From: Cunninghamia lanceolata
Taxonomy: Eukaryota > Streptophyta > Pinopsida > Cupressales > Cupressaceae
DNA: 64,000 nucleotides
Direction: 5' to 3'
Assembly: GCA_027924645.1 (NCBI GenBank)
Contig: BSBN01001199.1
Span: 248,001 to 312,000, forward strand
Notes under the pieces: generated by a model
The model's database searches: none
What the model was told of the DNA's origin: nothing
Seen by the model: only the letters and a program-made list of their open reading frames with translations
Program-made: the position numbers and the translations under genes
In this document: in pieces, positions 48,098-59,190 of the stretch
How positions within the stretch are numbered: position 1 is the stretch's first letter
How the letters are laid out: every line of letters begins with the position of its first letter

Positions 48098-48524
48098 CTA
48101 TTGTTCTACATCTTTTACAAGATTTGGTATTGCTGCTTTAGGTTCATGTAGTATGTAAACCCCCATACCATTTTCTTGAATATGTGCCTCATGATCATCT
48201 ATAATATTTTCTGAGGACCACTCCCTTAAGAGTACCTCTGGTATGCTTTCAACTTGTAGTTCTTGAGCAGCAACAAGCTCAAGATCATCAGAAATAATGC
48301 AATTTGCATTAACAACACTTGGTGTGTAAGGCTCTATGTGATGATTTGAAAGTAACTCAGATTTTAAAGTTACTTTGGTGCCATATCTGGTCCTAAAAAA
48401 CATGTGGGTCCAGTCTGAGGATAAATATCCTCCTATCTTGGCTGTAAATTCTCTTGATAAGCACATGGCAAAATAAGGGGGCAAATCTATGATGAACACC
48501 TCTTGTGAAATGGAAACATTCAGG
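48098..48524 (-). pseudogene. Protease C-terminal part of gypsy F
   Basis: Continuation of the protease that starts at 57189 and is broken by element G. On the minus strand it reads V-F-I-I-D-L-P-P-Y-F-A-M-C-L-S-R-E-F-T-A-K, the conserved strand after the retropepsin core. An acidic linker follows to 48098. Both sides meet at the duplicated CAAGT (48525-48529 and 56959-56963); frame is kept across it. Confidence 0.85.
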
Positions 48525-48529
48525 CAAGT

Positions 48530-51405
48530 TGTTGTGATGTTCACAACATGCCTCATTTTACTCCTTAGCAAAATGAGGACCCCTGCTATGGCTGTTGCTT
48601 TCGCTTTTTGTGTGTGTTGTTTTGCTTGGTGGTAAAGGGAAAAGAGGGGTTAAAATTTGCAAACTTTGTTAAAAAATAGAGAAAAATATATTTTTAGTAC
48701 TAGTGCATGATATGGTTGGATTCCTTGTGAAAAATGAGCTAGGGTTGCTTTTTGAACCGTCTTAAAATTTGCCATATTTTGCAAGTTATGATCATTTTGG
48801 TAAAATGTACAATCAGGTTTTACATGATACAAAGTTAGTTATAGGTCCTTCTCCTTGTAGGCATTTGGTTAAAATTTTGAAGTATACATCTAGGATGGAT
48901 TTGAAGTGGTTTCAGGTTAAAATGAATTGATGTTTTGGACCCACTTTGTATTTCACGATTGTCTGTTTGGCAGGAAAAATGCACAGATGCACTTATAAAA
49001 TGGTAGACCCAGGGAGTAATGATACAATGTCAATACATTTGATATGTGGCATAATGTATATTTCATACTTACATTAAAACATACAACAAAGTATACATTA
49101 TGCGGACATGAAAGGGAGAAGTTAGGATGAGTGAATTGTTGTATATTTCCAACTTGAATATCCGGGGATGCAAGAGGTAGCCATCGGTATAACCATTGCC
49201 GTCGGCAATGTCATGAATTGTCTCCCCGATAGCCATTGGCTATTGACATAACTTATACCATCGGCAATGTTTGGATTTATCTCCTCGACAGGCTATGTCT
49301 CTCTGACGAGGACCTCATCAGCCTAACTTATACCGTCGGCAATGTTTGGTTTTGTCTCACCGAAGGTTGTGTCTCCCCAATGAACAATGCCCATCGGTGT
49401 AACATTGGATATCGGCAGTATTTAAAAATGTCTTGCCGAGGGTTATGGTTACACCGATAGAAGGAAACAAAGGGGCATCGGCTAGAGAATGGTGATCGGT
49501 GAAGTTCTAAATTGCTTTACCAATATCTTAAGTCACGCCGATGGATGAGAAAGGACTTAGCCGAATATTGAAAGGGCCATATCGGCCAAACAATAGTGAT
49601 CGGAGCGAAGTATTAAGCCTTCGCCGATAGAGAAGAGTCACGCTGATATAAGGTGATCGATGAAGTAAAGTGATCGGCAGGAGATGTTTAATGTTACGTC
49701 GATAGAAGGAAATAAGGAGGCGATCGACATAACAAATAATGATCGAACCAACACTTTAGGCTTTCAACGATGGAAGGACTTACGCCGATGGATAAAAGAA
49801 GCATGTGCTGATTAACAAAGGAGACATTGGCCAAACAATGAAAATTGGCCCATCTTTTTTTGGACTCACCGATAAGGAATATCACGCCGATGGGTGGGAA
49901 AAGGGCAGAGCAATAGAGTTTGAGATCATTTTTTTGGAGGTCCGGATGAGTGTTTCTGGTCAGCGATGGTTGACCCGATGGTGTTTTGGACATTGTATCT
50001 GCATTTTGAGCGCATTTTGGGACATTTTTTGGGCCCAATTTCTCATTTTGCACGGTCACACCTTGATTTAATAAGATGTTTTAGTTTCCTATTGTTCATT
50101 TGATGAAATAATACTTATTTCTCGTCTGTTTTTATAGGTTTGCAGTTGAGCGGGGAGCTAAAACTTAATGGCGGTGACATCATGAAAAGAGGAGGAAATC
50201 AGATCTCAAGAGCAGAGGAAGATAAGGACGAAGGCCAAGGAAGTTAAAGGCCATTCATTGATGAAGACAAAATGTAGTTGAGGACATTATTGCAGCAGAC
50301 CATAGAAGTTAATATTGAGCTGCTAGGATTCCCAGAAGGGCATTTTTTCACCCAGATTTGATGTATGCTCAGAAATATTTTGAGAGACTGGTTCACCAGA
50401 ATTTATTGTTGTAACTAGGGGTCTAAATTAGGGTTTTTTGGGCTATATTGAGGACAATCAAAGTCTATATATTGTGCCTAGATACACTGTAATACTTTAC
50501 ACAGGGATTTTAACATTTTGCCATAATTGTAAATTCTTTCCGAGCATAGTTTAGTTTAGAGGAGGTCGCCTGTTGTTTGTAATAAGGAATGCGTGGAACA
50601 TCTGGCTTCCTTACTGTATTTGTAAAGCTTGTAAGTTTTCTGTAATTTGATCATTGAAGCTAAGAGTCATTCTAACATTGTAAATCTTATATGACTGTCT
50701 ATTTCTAATACAATTGAATCTGGAATTCTACATCTATCTTCTAAGTATTTTCCTTCTCTTCTTTGTGTTTGAAACATTTTCTCTTAGAGCTTGCAATCTT
50801 AGGTGTATGTTTGTGAAAATGCTCAGAACTTACACTTAAGGTTTTCTTTGTGGATTTGATCAAATTGCTGTATTATTTATAAAGTGCGTAACACAACAAT
50901 TAGATCTTTTGGTAGAATAAATGAGTTGTAGATTAGATCTTTCTAACTTTTCAAAACCCATCTAAAAATACTTAGCTTAAAACGTAGAAATTTAAAGGAA
51001 ATTTGTCTCATATTTGAAAGAAGCATGCATAACAGAGTTAAAAGTAGACAGTTTTCATAAATATTTAAGAGGAGAACGCTGCAATAATCCGAGAAGACTA
51101 TTTAAAGTTTTGCAGCACAAGTATAAGTTTATACAAAAGGGATGAACAACATATTGACATTTATTAATCTTTTGCATAGTTTGAGTCTAGTAACCCAACA
51201 AGAAACCCTAAATCACGTAAAGCCCCTTGAACATTATAGCTTCACATCGACCAACTGAATTTGCCCAACAGGTCAAGACCTGACCATATTAAACTTGGGA
51301 TTAAGTGAATCTTAACCGATTCCTTCATATCTTTCAAGTCAATTTTGATTCATTTTATGTGAATTTTAACTAATTGTTATGATTGCATCAAAACAATCAT
51401 CAACA
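48530..51405 (+). repeat. 5' LTR of element G with CGGCAATG array
   Basis: It begins with the self-complementary TGTTGTGATGTTCACAACA. Between about 49150 and 49900 it carries dozens of ATCGG/CCGAT and GCCGA/TCGGC words, some as hairpins: CATTGCC-GTC-GGCAATG (49194-49210) and ATAGCC-ATT-GGCTAT (49229-49243). Sampled over the first 190 bp it differs from the 3' LTR at about 9 positions, so the insertion is not very recent. Confidence 0.9.
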
Positions 51406-51412
51406 GTTTTTC

Positions 51413-51430
51413 TGGCGCTAAAAGGAGGGC
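51413..51430 (+). promoter_or_regulatory. Primer-binding site of element G
   Basis: TGGCGCTAAAAGGAGGGC, a relative of the TGGCGCC-type site of plant gypsy elements, seven bases after the 5' LTR end. Confidence 0.7.
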
Positions 51431-51545
51431 CTGATAGGATTTAAGGTTGATTTTCTAAATTTTAATGCTTTATTCTGAGATATGTTAGATCTCATAAAAT
51501 TTAAAAAAAAAAACCTAAAAGGGTGAAAGCAAAGTCCCATTTTAA

Positions 51546-52583
51546 ATGGACTCATATGGGGACAGTTTTCAAGTTAACATTCCTGCCTTTCATGAAACTT
51601 TGAATAGACAGCTTTATCCTAAAAATTTATCTAGCTATGGCTTATTTGGAAGATGTAGGATACATAGGTCCACAGGGCACAGTGAAATTAATTGTCTAGC
51701 TTTTCTTACAAGGTTAGATTTATATTTAAAAGGACTAATCTCTCTCTCCGATGTGTATAAGGCTGAAAGTTGGCAGGAGAATGAGGAGATTATGAAGCAA
51801 CAAGAGGATATAGCATCAATGGTCATTAAATGTTCAGAGAATACAAAGATGGAACCAATGCTAGAAATAAAGGATAGTAAAATCTCTTTTCAGGAATCAT
51901 GTGATGGTAAGAAAAATAATCTACCTTTTTATCAAGATCCAAGTGTGATTAAGGTTAGTGAAAAGTATAAATATCCTAAGGAATACAAGGAGGAAATCAT
52001 AGCTCATGTCCCTTTTGTAGATGATAAGCAAAGAGGATTTAATGAAAAGGAAAAGGAAGGTGAGGTTCATCTTGATACATTTGATAAATATATGGAATTA
52101 CTAAGGAATATTTGTCAAGAGGAAATCTCTGGATCTAACCTAAAAAGTTTTAACGAAAATGATTTGGCAAAGAAATGTAAACAAGCATTGGCAAAATTAA
52201 AGTGCACTAAAACTGATGAGATTGCTATTATGGCAACTAATGAAGTCATGAAAAAGAAAGTAAATCCTAATGTCATAACTAACTTCTTTGAATTAAATGA
52301 TCAAGTTCAAGATTGTTGCAGGTCAATAGAATCCGACTCCACACTAGATGATAAAAGTGAGTCATCTGATGAACAATTCATGAAAACAGAGGGTACAGAG
52401 GATCATGTTGTCACTCTACAAAATCAGACATCACCCCAACATTATTTTGAAAATGAAACAGGGGAGTATTCCTATCAATCTAAAGATGTTGTTCCATCTT
52501 TACTCTCAAGTGATCTAGAAATGATTAATTTCTGTATATCAGGTTATGATGATAAATATACTCACTTAAGTGCTGATGTGTAG
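51546..52583 (+). CDS. Gag-like ORF of element G, 345 codons
   Basis: Largest open frame of the window. The ATG at 51546 lies 140 bases after the 5' LTR. Residues 37-50 read C-R-I-H-R-S-T-G-H-S-E-I-N-C, a C-x2-H-x4-H-x4-C motif similar to the C-x2-H-x4-G-H-x4-C found in gag of plant gypsy elements. The rest is rich in Lys, Glu, Asp and Ser, mostly helical or disordered, without a clear capsid core. The TAG at 52581 is probably premature: the same frame continues for about 55 codons (G-T-D-E-N-I-E-K-F-V to about 52750). It may encode a nucleic-acid-binding helper used in packaging. Its function is unknown; no host-gene similarity was seen. Confidence 0.65.
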   Translation: MDSYGDSFQVNIPAFHETLNRQLYPKNLSSYGLFGRCRIHRSTGHSEINCLAFLTRLDLYLKGLISLSDVYKAESWQENEEIMKQQEDIASMVIKCSENTKMEPMLEIKDSKISFQESCDGKKNNLPFYQDPSVIKVSEKYKYPKEYKEEIIAHVPFVDDKQRGFNEKEKEGEVHLDTFDKYMELLRNICQEEISGSNLKSFNENDLAKKCKQALAKLKCTKTDEIAIMATNEVMKKKVNPNVITNFFELNDQVQDCCRSIESDSTLDDKSESSDEQFMKTEGTEDHVVTLQNQTSPQHYFENETGEYSYQSKDVVPSLLSSDLEMINFCISGYDDKYTHLSADV

Positions 52584-54073
52584 GGAACTGATGAGAACAT
52601 TGAGAAATTTGTTGAATTTGAGGATAAACTAAACATCCAGAATGAAGGAACAAAGCTGGATAAAGATGAAGAAATGATACATCTAGAGTCATTCATCTTT
52701 CAATTTGAAGAAAGACCAGACATGGAGCTAATAATGAAAATGCAGAGTTAAATGAAGGACCAGCTATCAATGAACACACATGTCCCATAGAGACAAAGAT
52801 ACATCAGGTTATCTCTTTCCTTTCCGTAGTGAATAATGTTGAATACTATTTTGATTATGGAAATTCAAGAGATAGAACATGCATATGGATTAGTCATGAA
52901 CACGATGAGCTGCCTCAGTTACTAGTTATTGAGAGCTATTTTGATAAACATAATGAATCTAGAATACAAGATTTTTTTTTAGAATTCAAAGATAAATCTG
53001 CTAGGATGAGAACCATAACTAGTACCCTGATACTCTTGCACAATCTAAGGAAATATACAAGTAGGGGTGTTTTGGGATCTTTTCTTGGGTTTTTTTTGCC
53101 TTGTAGAGGCTTGTATATAGTTTGGTAGAGTAGTTGTTCTATTTTCTTTTGTTGTTTTTTTTTGTAGGTTAGATGTTTGTACAGTTGTCCTTTTGCTTTG
53201 TTTCCTTTTTCTTTTTATCTTTCTTGTACAGTCTATTGTTTGGTTTGTTTGTTTTCTCCTCAGCAGGGACCTTTGTTTTCTTTAGAGTATTAAGGAGCAA
53301 ACTAACAACCATTGAAAACAATATAAAATTTAGAACATTCAGGTTAATCATTTGCAATGTACACATAACTTGTTGTGACTGTCATGAATGTAGAGAGTTG
53401 TTTAGCTTCTGAAATTTGGTATTCAATAATAGTGATTGAGAATTCAAGGATGTTTCTCATGATGACACACCTAAAATCCTTGGGTTTGTTGAACCTACCA
53501 GTGTAGATATTAGGTGAAAAATCCGAGGTCACCCTTGCTACCATTACAATTCTCAGCTTAATTTCAGCAAGTGACCACTCCTTGCATCATGAATTTACAA
53601 TTGCAAAATCTTATGACATCTCTATCAAATATTAGAATGTAAATATAAAAGTGAAAATAAAAATATAATAAAGCGGATTATACTGGAAATCCAGATTAAG
53701 CCATCTAAGTAACTCTACTGGGGCTATAGACGCTCGCTGGCAGTGGGGCTCTACTTAGGAAAATTGTAACGATAACCTTGCCGGGGCTATAGACGCTTGT
53801 TGGCAGCAAGGCTCTATCTAGTTGGCTATGAGGGAATATCCTCAACTACGTAGGCTAATGTCAGTCACTGATTTGTTCAACCAATCTTTAAGATGAGGAT
53901 AATTAATCACATGCACATACTTAAACTGAAATTGAAAATTCATGCACCCTTATTGAATACCTTAAGTCTCAAGTTGGATAATGATTTGCAGGAAGGATAG
54001 TTGGAAGTTATGGATTCATTTCATTTAGTTTTCTTAGATGCTTTGAATTTAATTATTTTGTTTGGTAGCTAGT
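52584..54073 (+). other. Remainder of element G interior
   Basis: Up to about 53128 there are further coding-like pieces: same frame to 52750, then another frame at 52829-53128 starting MNNVEYYFDYGNSRDR. Beyond that it is T-rich, then non-coding. At 53720-53734 and 53783-53797 the 15-base word GGGGCTATAGACGCT recurs. Each copy is followed by a GGCAG...GGCTCTA block, making two similar 60-base units; the second can fold through CCTTGC/GCAAGG. Possibly an RNA packaging or priming structure. Confidence 0.55.
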
Positions 54074-56958
54074 TGTTGTGATGTTCACAACATGACCCAT
54101 TTTACTCAGCAAAATGAGGACCCCTGCTATGGCTGTTGCTTTCGCTTTTTGTGTGTGTCATTTTGCTTGGTGGTAAAGGGAAAAGAGGGGTTAAAATTTG
54201 CAAACTTTGTTAAAAAATAGAGAAAAATGCATTTTCAGTACCAGTGTATGATATGGTTGGATTCCTTGTGAAAAATGAGCTAGGGTTGCTTTTTGAACCG
54301 TTTTAAAATTTGCCATATTTTGCAAGTTATGATCATTTTGGTAAAATGTATAATCAGGTTTTGCATGATACAAAGTCAGTTATAGGTCCTTCTCCTTGTA
54401 GGCATTTGGTTAAAATTTTGAAGTATACATCTAAGATGGATCTAAAGTGGTTTTAGGTTAAAATGAATTGATGTTTTGGACCCACTTTGTATCTCACGAT
54501 TGTCTATTTGGCACGAAAAATGCACAGATGCACTTATAAAATGGCAGATCCAGGGGGTTATGATACAATGTCAATACATTTGATATGTGGCATAATGTAT
54601 ACTTCATACTTACATTAAAACATACAACAAAGTATACATTATGCGGACGTGAAAGGGAGAAGTTAGGATGAGTGAATCATTGTATATTTCCAACTCAAAT
54701 ATCTGGGGATGCAAGAGGTAGCCATTGGTATAACCATTGCCATCGGCAATGTCATGAATTGTCTCCCCGATAGCCGTTGGCTATTGGCATAACTTATACC
54801 ATCGACAATGTTTGGATTTATCTCCCCAACAGGCCGTGTCTCTCCGATGAGGACCTCATCAGCCTAACTTATACTGTCGGCAATGTTTGGTTTTGTCTCA
54901 CCAAAGGTTGTGTCTCCCCGATGAACAATGCCCATCGATGTAACATTGGATATCGGTAGTATTTGAAAATGTCTTGCCGAGGGTTATGGTTACGCTGATA
55001 GAAGGAAACAAAGGGCATTGGCTAGAGAATGGCGATCGGTGAAGTTCTAAATTGCTTTACCGATATCTTAAGTCACGCCGATGGATGAGAAAGGACTTAT
55101 CCGAATATTGAAAGGGCCATATCGGCCAAACAACAGTGATCAGAGTGAAGTGTTAAGCCTTTGCCGATAGAGAGGAGTCACGCCGATATAAGGTGATCGA
55201 TGAAGTAAAGTGATCGGCAGGAGATGTTTAATGTTATGCTAATAGAAGGAAATAAGGGGGTGATCAGCATAACGAATAACAATCGAAACAACACTTTAGG
55301 CTTTCATCGATGGAAGGACTTACGTCGATGGATAAAAGAAGCACGTGCCAATTAACAAAGGAGACATTGGCCAAACAATGAAAATCGACCCATCTTTTTT
55401 TGGACTCGCCGATAAGGAATATCACACCAATGGGCGGGAAAAGGGCAGAGGAATAGAGTTTGAGATCATTTTTTTGAGGCCTGGATGACTGTTTCTGGTC
55501 AGTGATGGTTGACCCGATGGTGTTTTGGACATTGTATCTACATTTTGAGTGCATTTTGGGGCATTTTTTGGGCCTGATTTCTCATTTTTGCACGGTCACA
55601 CCTTGATTTAATAAGATGTTTTAGTTTCCTATTGTTCATTTGATGAAATAATACTTATTGCTCGTCTATTTTTGTAGGTTTGCAGTTGAGCGGGGAGCTG
55701 AAACTTAATGGCGGTGACATCATGGAAAGAGGAGGAAATCAGATCTCAGGAGCAGAGGAAGATAAGGACGAAGGGCAAGGAAGTCAAAGGCCATTCATTG
55801 ATGAAGACAAAATACAGCTGAGAACATTACTGCAGCAGACCATAGAAGTTAATATTGAGCTAGTAGGATTCCTAGAAGGGCATTTTTTCACCCAGATTTG
55901 ATGTATGCTTATAAATATTTTGAGAGACTGGTTCACCAGTATTTATTGTTGTAACTAGGGGTTTGAACCAGGGGTCTAAATTAGGGTTTTTGGGGCTGTA
56001 TTGAGGACAATCAAAGCCTATATATTGTGCCTAGATACACTGTAATACTTTACATAGGGATTTTAGCATTTTGCCAGAATTGTAAATTCTTTCTGAGCAT
56101 AGTTTAGTTTAGAGGAGGTCGCCTGTTGTTTGCAATAAGGAATGCGTGGAACATCTGGCTTCCTTACTGTATCTGTAAAGCTTGTAAGTTTTCTGTAATT
56201 TGATCATTGAAACTAAGAGTCATTCTGACATTGTAAATCTTATATAACTGTATATTTCTAATACAATTGAATTTGGAATTCTACATCTATCTTCTGAGTG
56301 TTTTCCTGCTCTTCTTTGTGTTTGAAACATTTTCTCTTAGAGCTTGCAATCTTAGGTGTATGTTTGTGAAAATGCTCAGAACTTAAACTTAAGGTTTTGT
56401 CTGTGGATTTGATCAAATTCCTGTATTATTTATAAAGTGTGTAACAGAACAATTAGATCCTTTGGTAGAATGAATGAGGTGTAGATTAGATCTTTCTATC
56501 TTTTCCCAACCCATCTGAAAATACTTAGTTTAAAACATAGAAATTTGAAGGAAATTTGTCTCATATTTGAAAGAAGCATGCATAACAAAGTTAAAAGTAG
56601 ACAGTTTTCATAAATATTTAAGAGGAGAAAGCTGCAATAATTCGAGAAGACTATTTAAAGTTTTGCAGCACAAGTATAAGTTTATGCAAAAGGGATGAAC
56701 AACACATTGACATTTATTAATCTTTTGCATAGTTTGAGTCCAGTAACCCAACAAGAAACCCTAAATCACGTAAGGCCCCTTGAACATTACAGCTTCACAT
56801 CGACCAACTGAATTTGCCCAATAGGTCAAGACCTGACCATATTAAACTTGGGATTAAGTGAATCTTAACCGATTCCTTCATATCTTTCAAGTTAGTTTTG
56901 GTTCATTTTATTTGAATTTTAACTAATTGTTATGATTGCATCAAAACAATCATCAACA
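54074..56958 (+). repeat. 3' LTR of element G
   Basis: A 2885-bp partner of 48530-51405, collinear over its whole length including the ATCGG-word array (about 54700-55450). Small open frames in it (54777-54959, 55680-55901) also occur in the other LTR and have no known match. I see no good purine tract directly before 54074. Confidence 0.9.
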
Positions 56959-56963
56959 CAAGT

Positions 56964-57189
56964 GTGTAGAGTGAGGCCTAGGTTATTTATTACACCCATA
57001 GTATTAACATATGTGCCATATAATTGGAGTACACCCTTCTCAAGAGGCTGGTATTTGACCCCTAATTGGTCTGCAATTTGTTTAGGCATCACGGAACTAC
57101 TTGCTCCACTATCCACCATGCAATTATGTACTAATTTATCTCCAATTATTAATGATACATAGAATGGGAGTGGTTTACCACTTTGGTTT
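56964..57189 (-). pseudogene. Protease N-terminal part of gypsy F
   Basis: Retropepsin of F up to the insertion of G. On the minus strand it reads H-N-C-M-V-D-S-G-A-S-S-S-V-M-P, with the active-site D-S-G intact (about 57115-57107), then the flap-side strands up to T-C-V at the CAAGT target. The remainder is at 48098-48524. Confidence 0.85.
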
Positions 57190-59020
57190 GGTTGTTTGCT
57201 ATTATCCTAGGATGAATTGGTGAGGACTGCTCTATTTGGGTTAACAGTCGTATCTTTGGATACTTTCAAATCAGACAAGGCAGATTGCAATATGTCTTTT
57301 TGGCCTGGGATGGGTAAAGAATCCCACATAGACATTGTCACATTTATCTTCTTCATATTTTCAATAATATTGAAAGGTGGAGTGACACTTACCTTTTGTT
57401 GTGATTTTGTAGCAGCAACCTCTGCTTGCAAATGAGGCATTTCCCTTGTTGTTGCTAAAGTATTTCTTTGTAGAATATGGGGAAATTGAGGTATAGAAGC
57501 ATTAGTAGGTGCTTTTCCTTTATTTGCTGCTTGTTCAATCTCATAACCCCTCTTCTTAGCTCTTGTATTTGCTGCAACTGAGGTGTTATCACTGTTTATA
57601 CCACAGAACTCACCTTCTTGCCAGTTCATGAAAGTAGAATTTCCCTGAGGTTGTTCTTGCTATTGCACAGCTCCATCATTAGGTGTATTTAACTGTGAGA
57701 GTGCAACATTTTGCACCATTAAAGCCTGATTTATGACTCCATTTGAATAGGCTGCTTGACTGTGTGGCTGATTACATGGATAGCACCATTCGTACTTAGC
57801 TGCAAGATTGTTCTGAGTAGGGACAAGGTCCCTTACTACATTAATAGGTGCTAGATTATAAGGCTGAAAAGGCCTTTGATTTACATTCTGTCTGGCACCT
57901 TGGTAGTTACTTTGATATGGAGGCCTATTAGCTTGATAAGGCTGATTTTGGCCTTGATATGGCTGCTGATTTTGCCCTTGAGGTTGTGACTGGTAAGATT
58001 GCCTGCTCTGGGATTGCTATTTTTTAATGCTCACTAGCTCATTGCCAAAAGTTTGCAAAATATTTTCTATTTTCTGTTGGCTATTTTTAATATCCTTTAA
58101 TTCTTGTGATGAGCTAGAAGTAGTAGCTTCAGAGTTGGCAATACTTGGTAGTGCTGCAGTAACAGGTAAAGGGGTGAAATATAGAATTGGTAAAGGCATG
58201 GAAGCTTGAATTTCAGGGAAGATGGGCATGGGTGGCCTAGGTGCTATTTTTCTAGCCTGAATCAGATTATTCTCTTCCCTAATAGCCATTTCATATACAG
58301 TAGGCAAACTAGTACCTCCTAATGATTGAATCATTACTTAATATCACTGTTCAAGGCTTTCAAAAAATACAAGAATGCATATTCAACTAGAGGCCTTACC
58401 ATGGCAGGAATTCTATCCCATGTCTTCTAGAATCTGAAGTTAAAGTCCATCATTTGCTCCAAAGGAGCTCTCTTTATGGTGGTCATCTGTTCAACCAGTG
58501 ACAAGTTGTCTGATTTATCCTAAAATTGCCTATTTAAATTATCACCTAGATCATCCCAGGTTGTAATGGTCTGCACTGGTAGGCTCCTAAACCATTGTAA
58601 TGCTTTTCCCTTGAAAGAAGCAGCCAGCAGCCTGATGGCTACGTTTTCTTGGGTGATGTGATGCAATCCACATAGAGAAGCCACGTCTCTGATGTGCTCA
58701 ATAGGGGTAGTTAGATTTTCCCTTGTGAAATAGGGAAAACTCTTCAAAGCTGCCATGGGTATCACATCATGTATTGTTAAATTTAAAGGGATGCCCCCAT
58801 CAAAAGCCACGAATGGCTGATTTCTTGCCATTGGGACGACTAGAGGTAGGATAGTTTGGACCGTAGCAAGGACTACAGGTGCAACTAGCCTGAAACTTGG
58901 AGGAGTTGACTGTATCCTTTTAGAAGCTAAGGTTCTTACTACAACTTTGCTCTACCTTCTAGGTGAAGACAGTTGCAAATATTCAAATGAGCTCAAACTC
59001 CTGGTTTGAATCTTTCTCAT
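57190..59020 (-). pseudogene. gag: Gag of gypsy F
   Basis: Capsid and nucleocapsid gene of F. A likely start at 59020 (MRKIQTRSLSSFEYL) lies about 150 bases after the primer site. The capsid core (58831-58520) has A-L-Q-W-F-R-S-L-P and T-W-D-D-L, the classic plant retrotransposon gag motif. It continues in broken frames to 58334. The tail is Gln/Pro/Asn/Tyr-rich (about 58010-57850) and ends in a zinc-knuckle-like E-W-C-Y-P-C-N-Q-P-H-S-Q-A-A-Y (about 57795-57750), where the final Cys is Tyr. A further polar segment (57629-57207) leads to the protease. Stops near 58955, 58500, 58340, 58020 and 57660. Confidence 0.85.
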
Positions 59021-59167
59021 AAAACATGTATCAACAGGACTGGCCTACTTGTTCTTCCTCAGTGTGAGTCACTAGATATACAAACTTTAACCTCTAAAGG
59101 TCTGTAATCATTGGCTGCACATCAAAACCAACAATAGTGATTGTTATCTTGATTATGTTTTGACTCT

Positions 59168-59187
59168 GGTCCCACCAGGTGTGCCAA
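59168..59187 (-). promoter_or_regulatory. Primer-binding site of gypsy F
   Basis: On the minus strand TTGGCACACCTGGTGGGACC lies three bases after the 5' LTR. TTGGCA...GGTGGGACC sites of this type are common in plant gypsy elements. I have not assigned the tRNA. Confidence 0.65.
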
Positions 59188-59190
59188 AAT

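Larger units (their letters stand above)
48530..56958 (+). mobile_element. Non-autonomous gypsy-type element G
   Basis: An 8429-bp LTR retrotransposon inserted in the protease of F. Target duplication CAAGT is perfect. LTRs of 2876 bp (48530-51405) and 2885 bp (54074-56958) start TGTTGTGATGTTCACAACATG-like and end CATCAACA. A TGGCGC-type primer site follows the 5' LTR, as in many plant gypsy elements. The internal 2.67 kb carries one gag-like frame (51546-52583) and remnants, but no protease, RT, RNase H or integrase. It is younger than F and lies on the opposite strand. Confidence 0.9.

Noticed and set aside
54777..55901. Small open frames in the LTR of G
   Set aside because: Short, not conserved in length between the two LTRs and without domain; not supported as genes.
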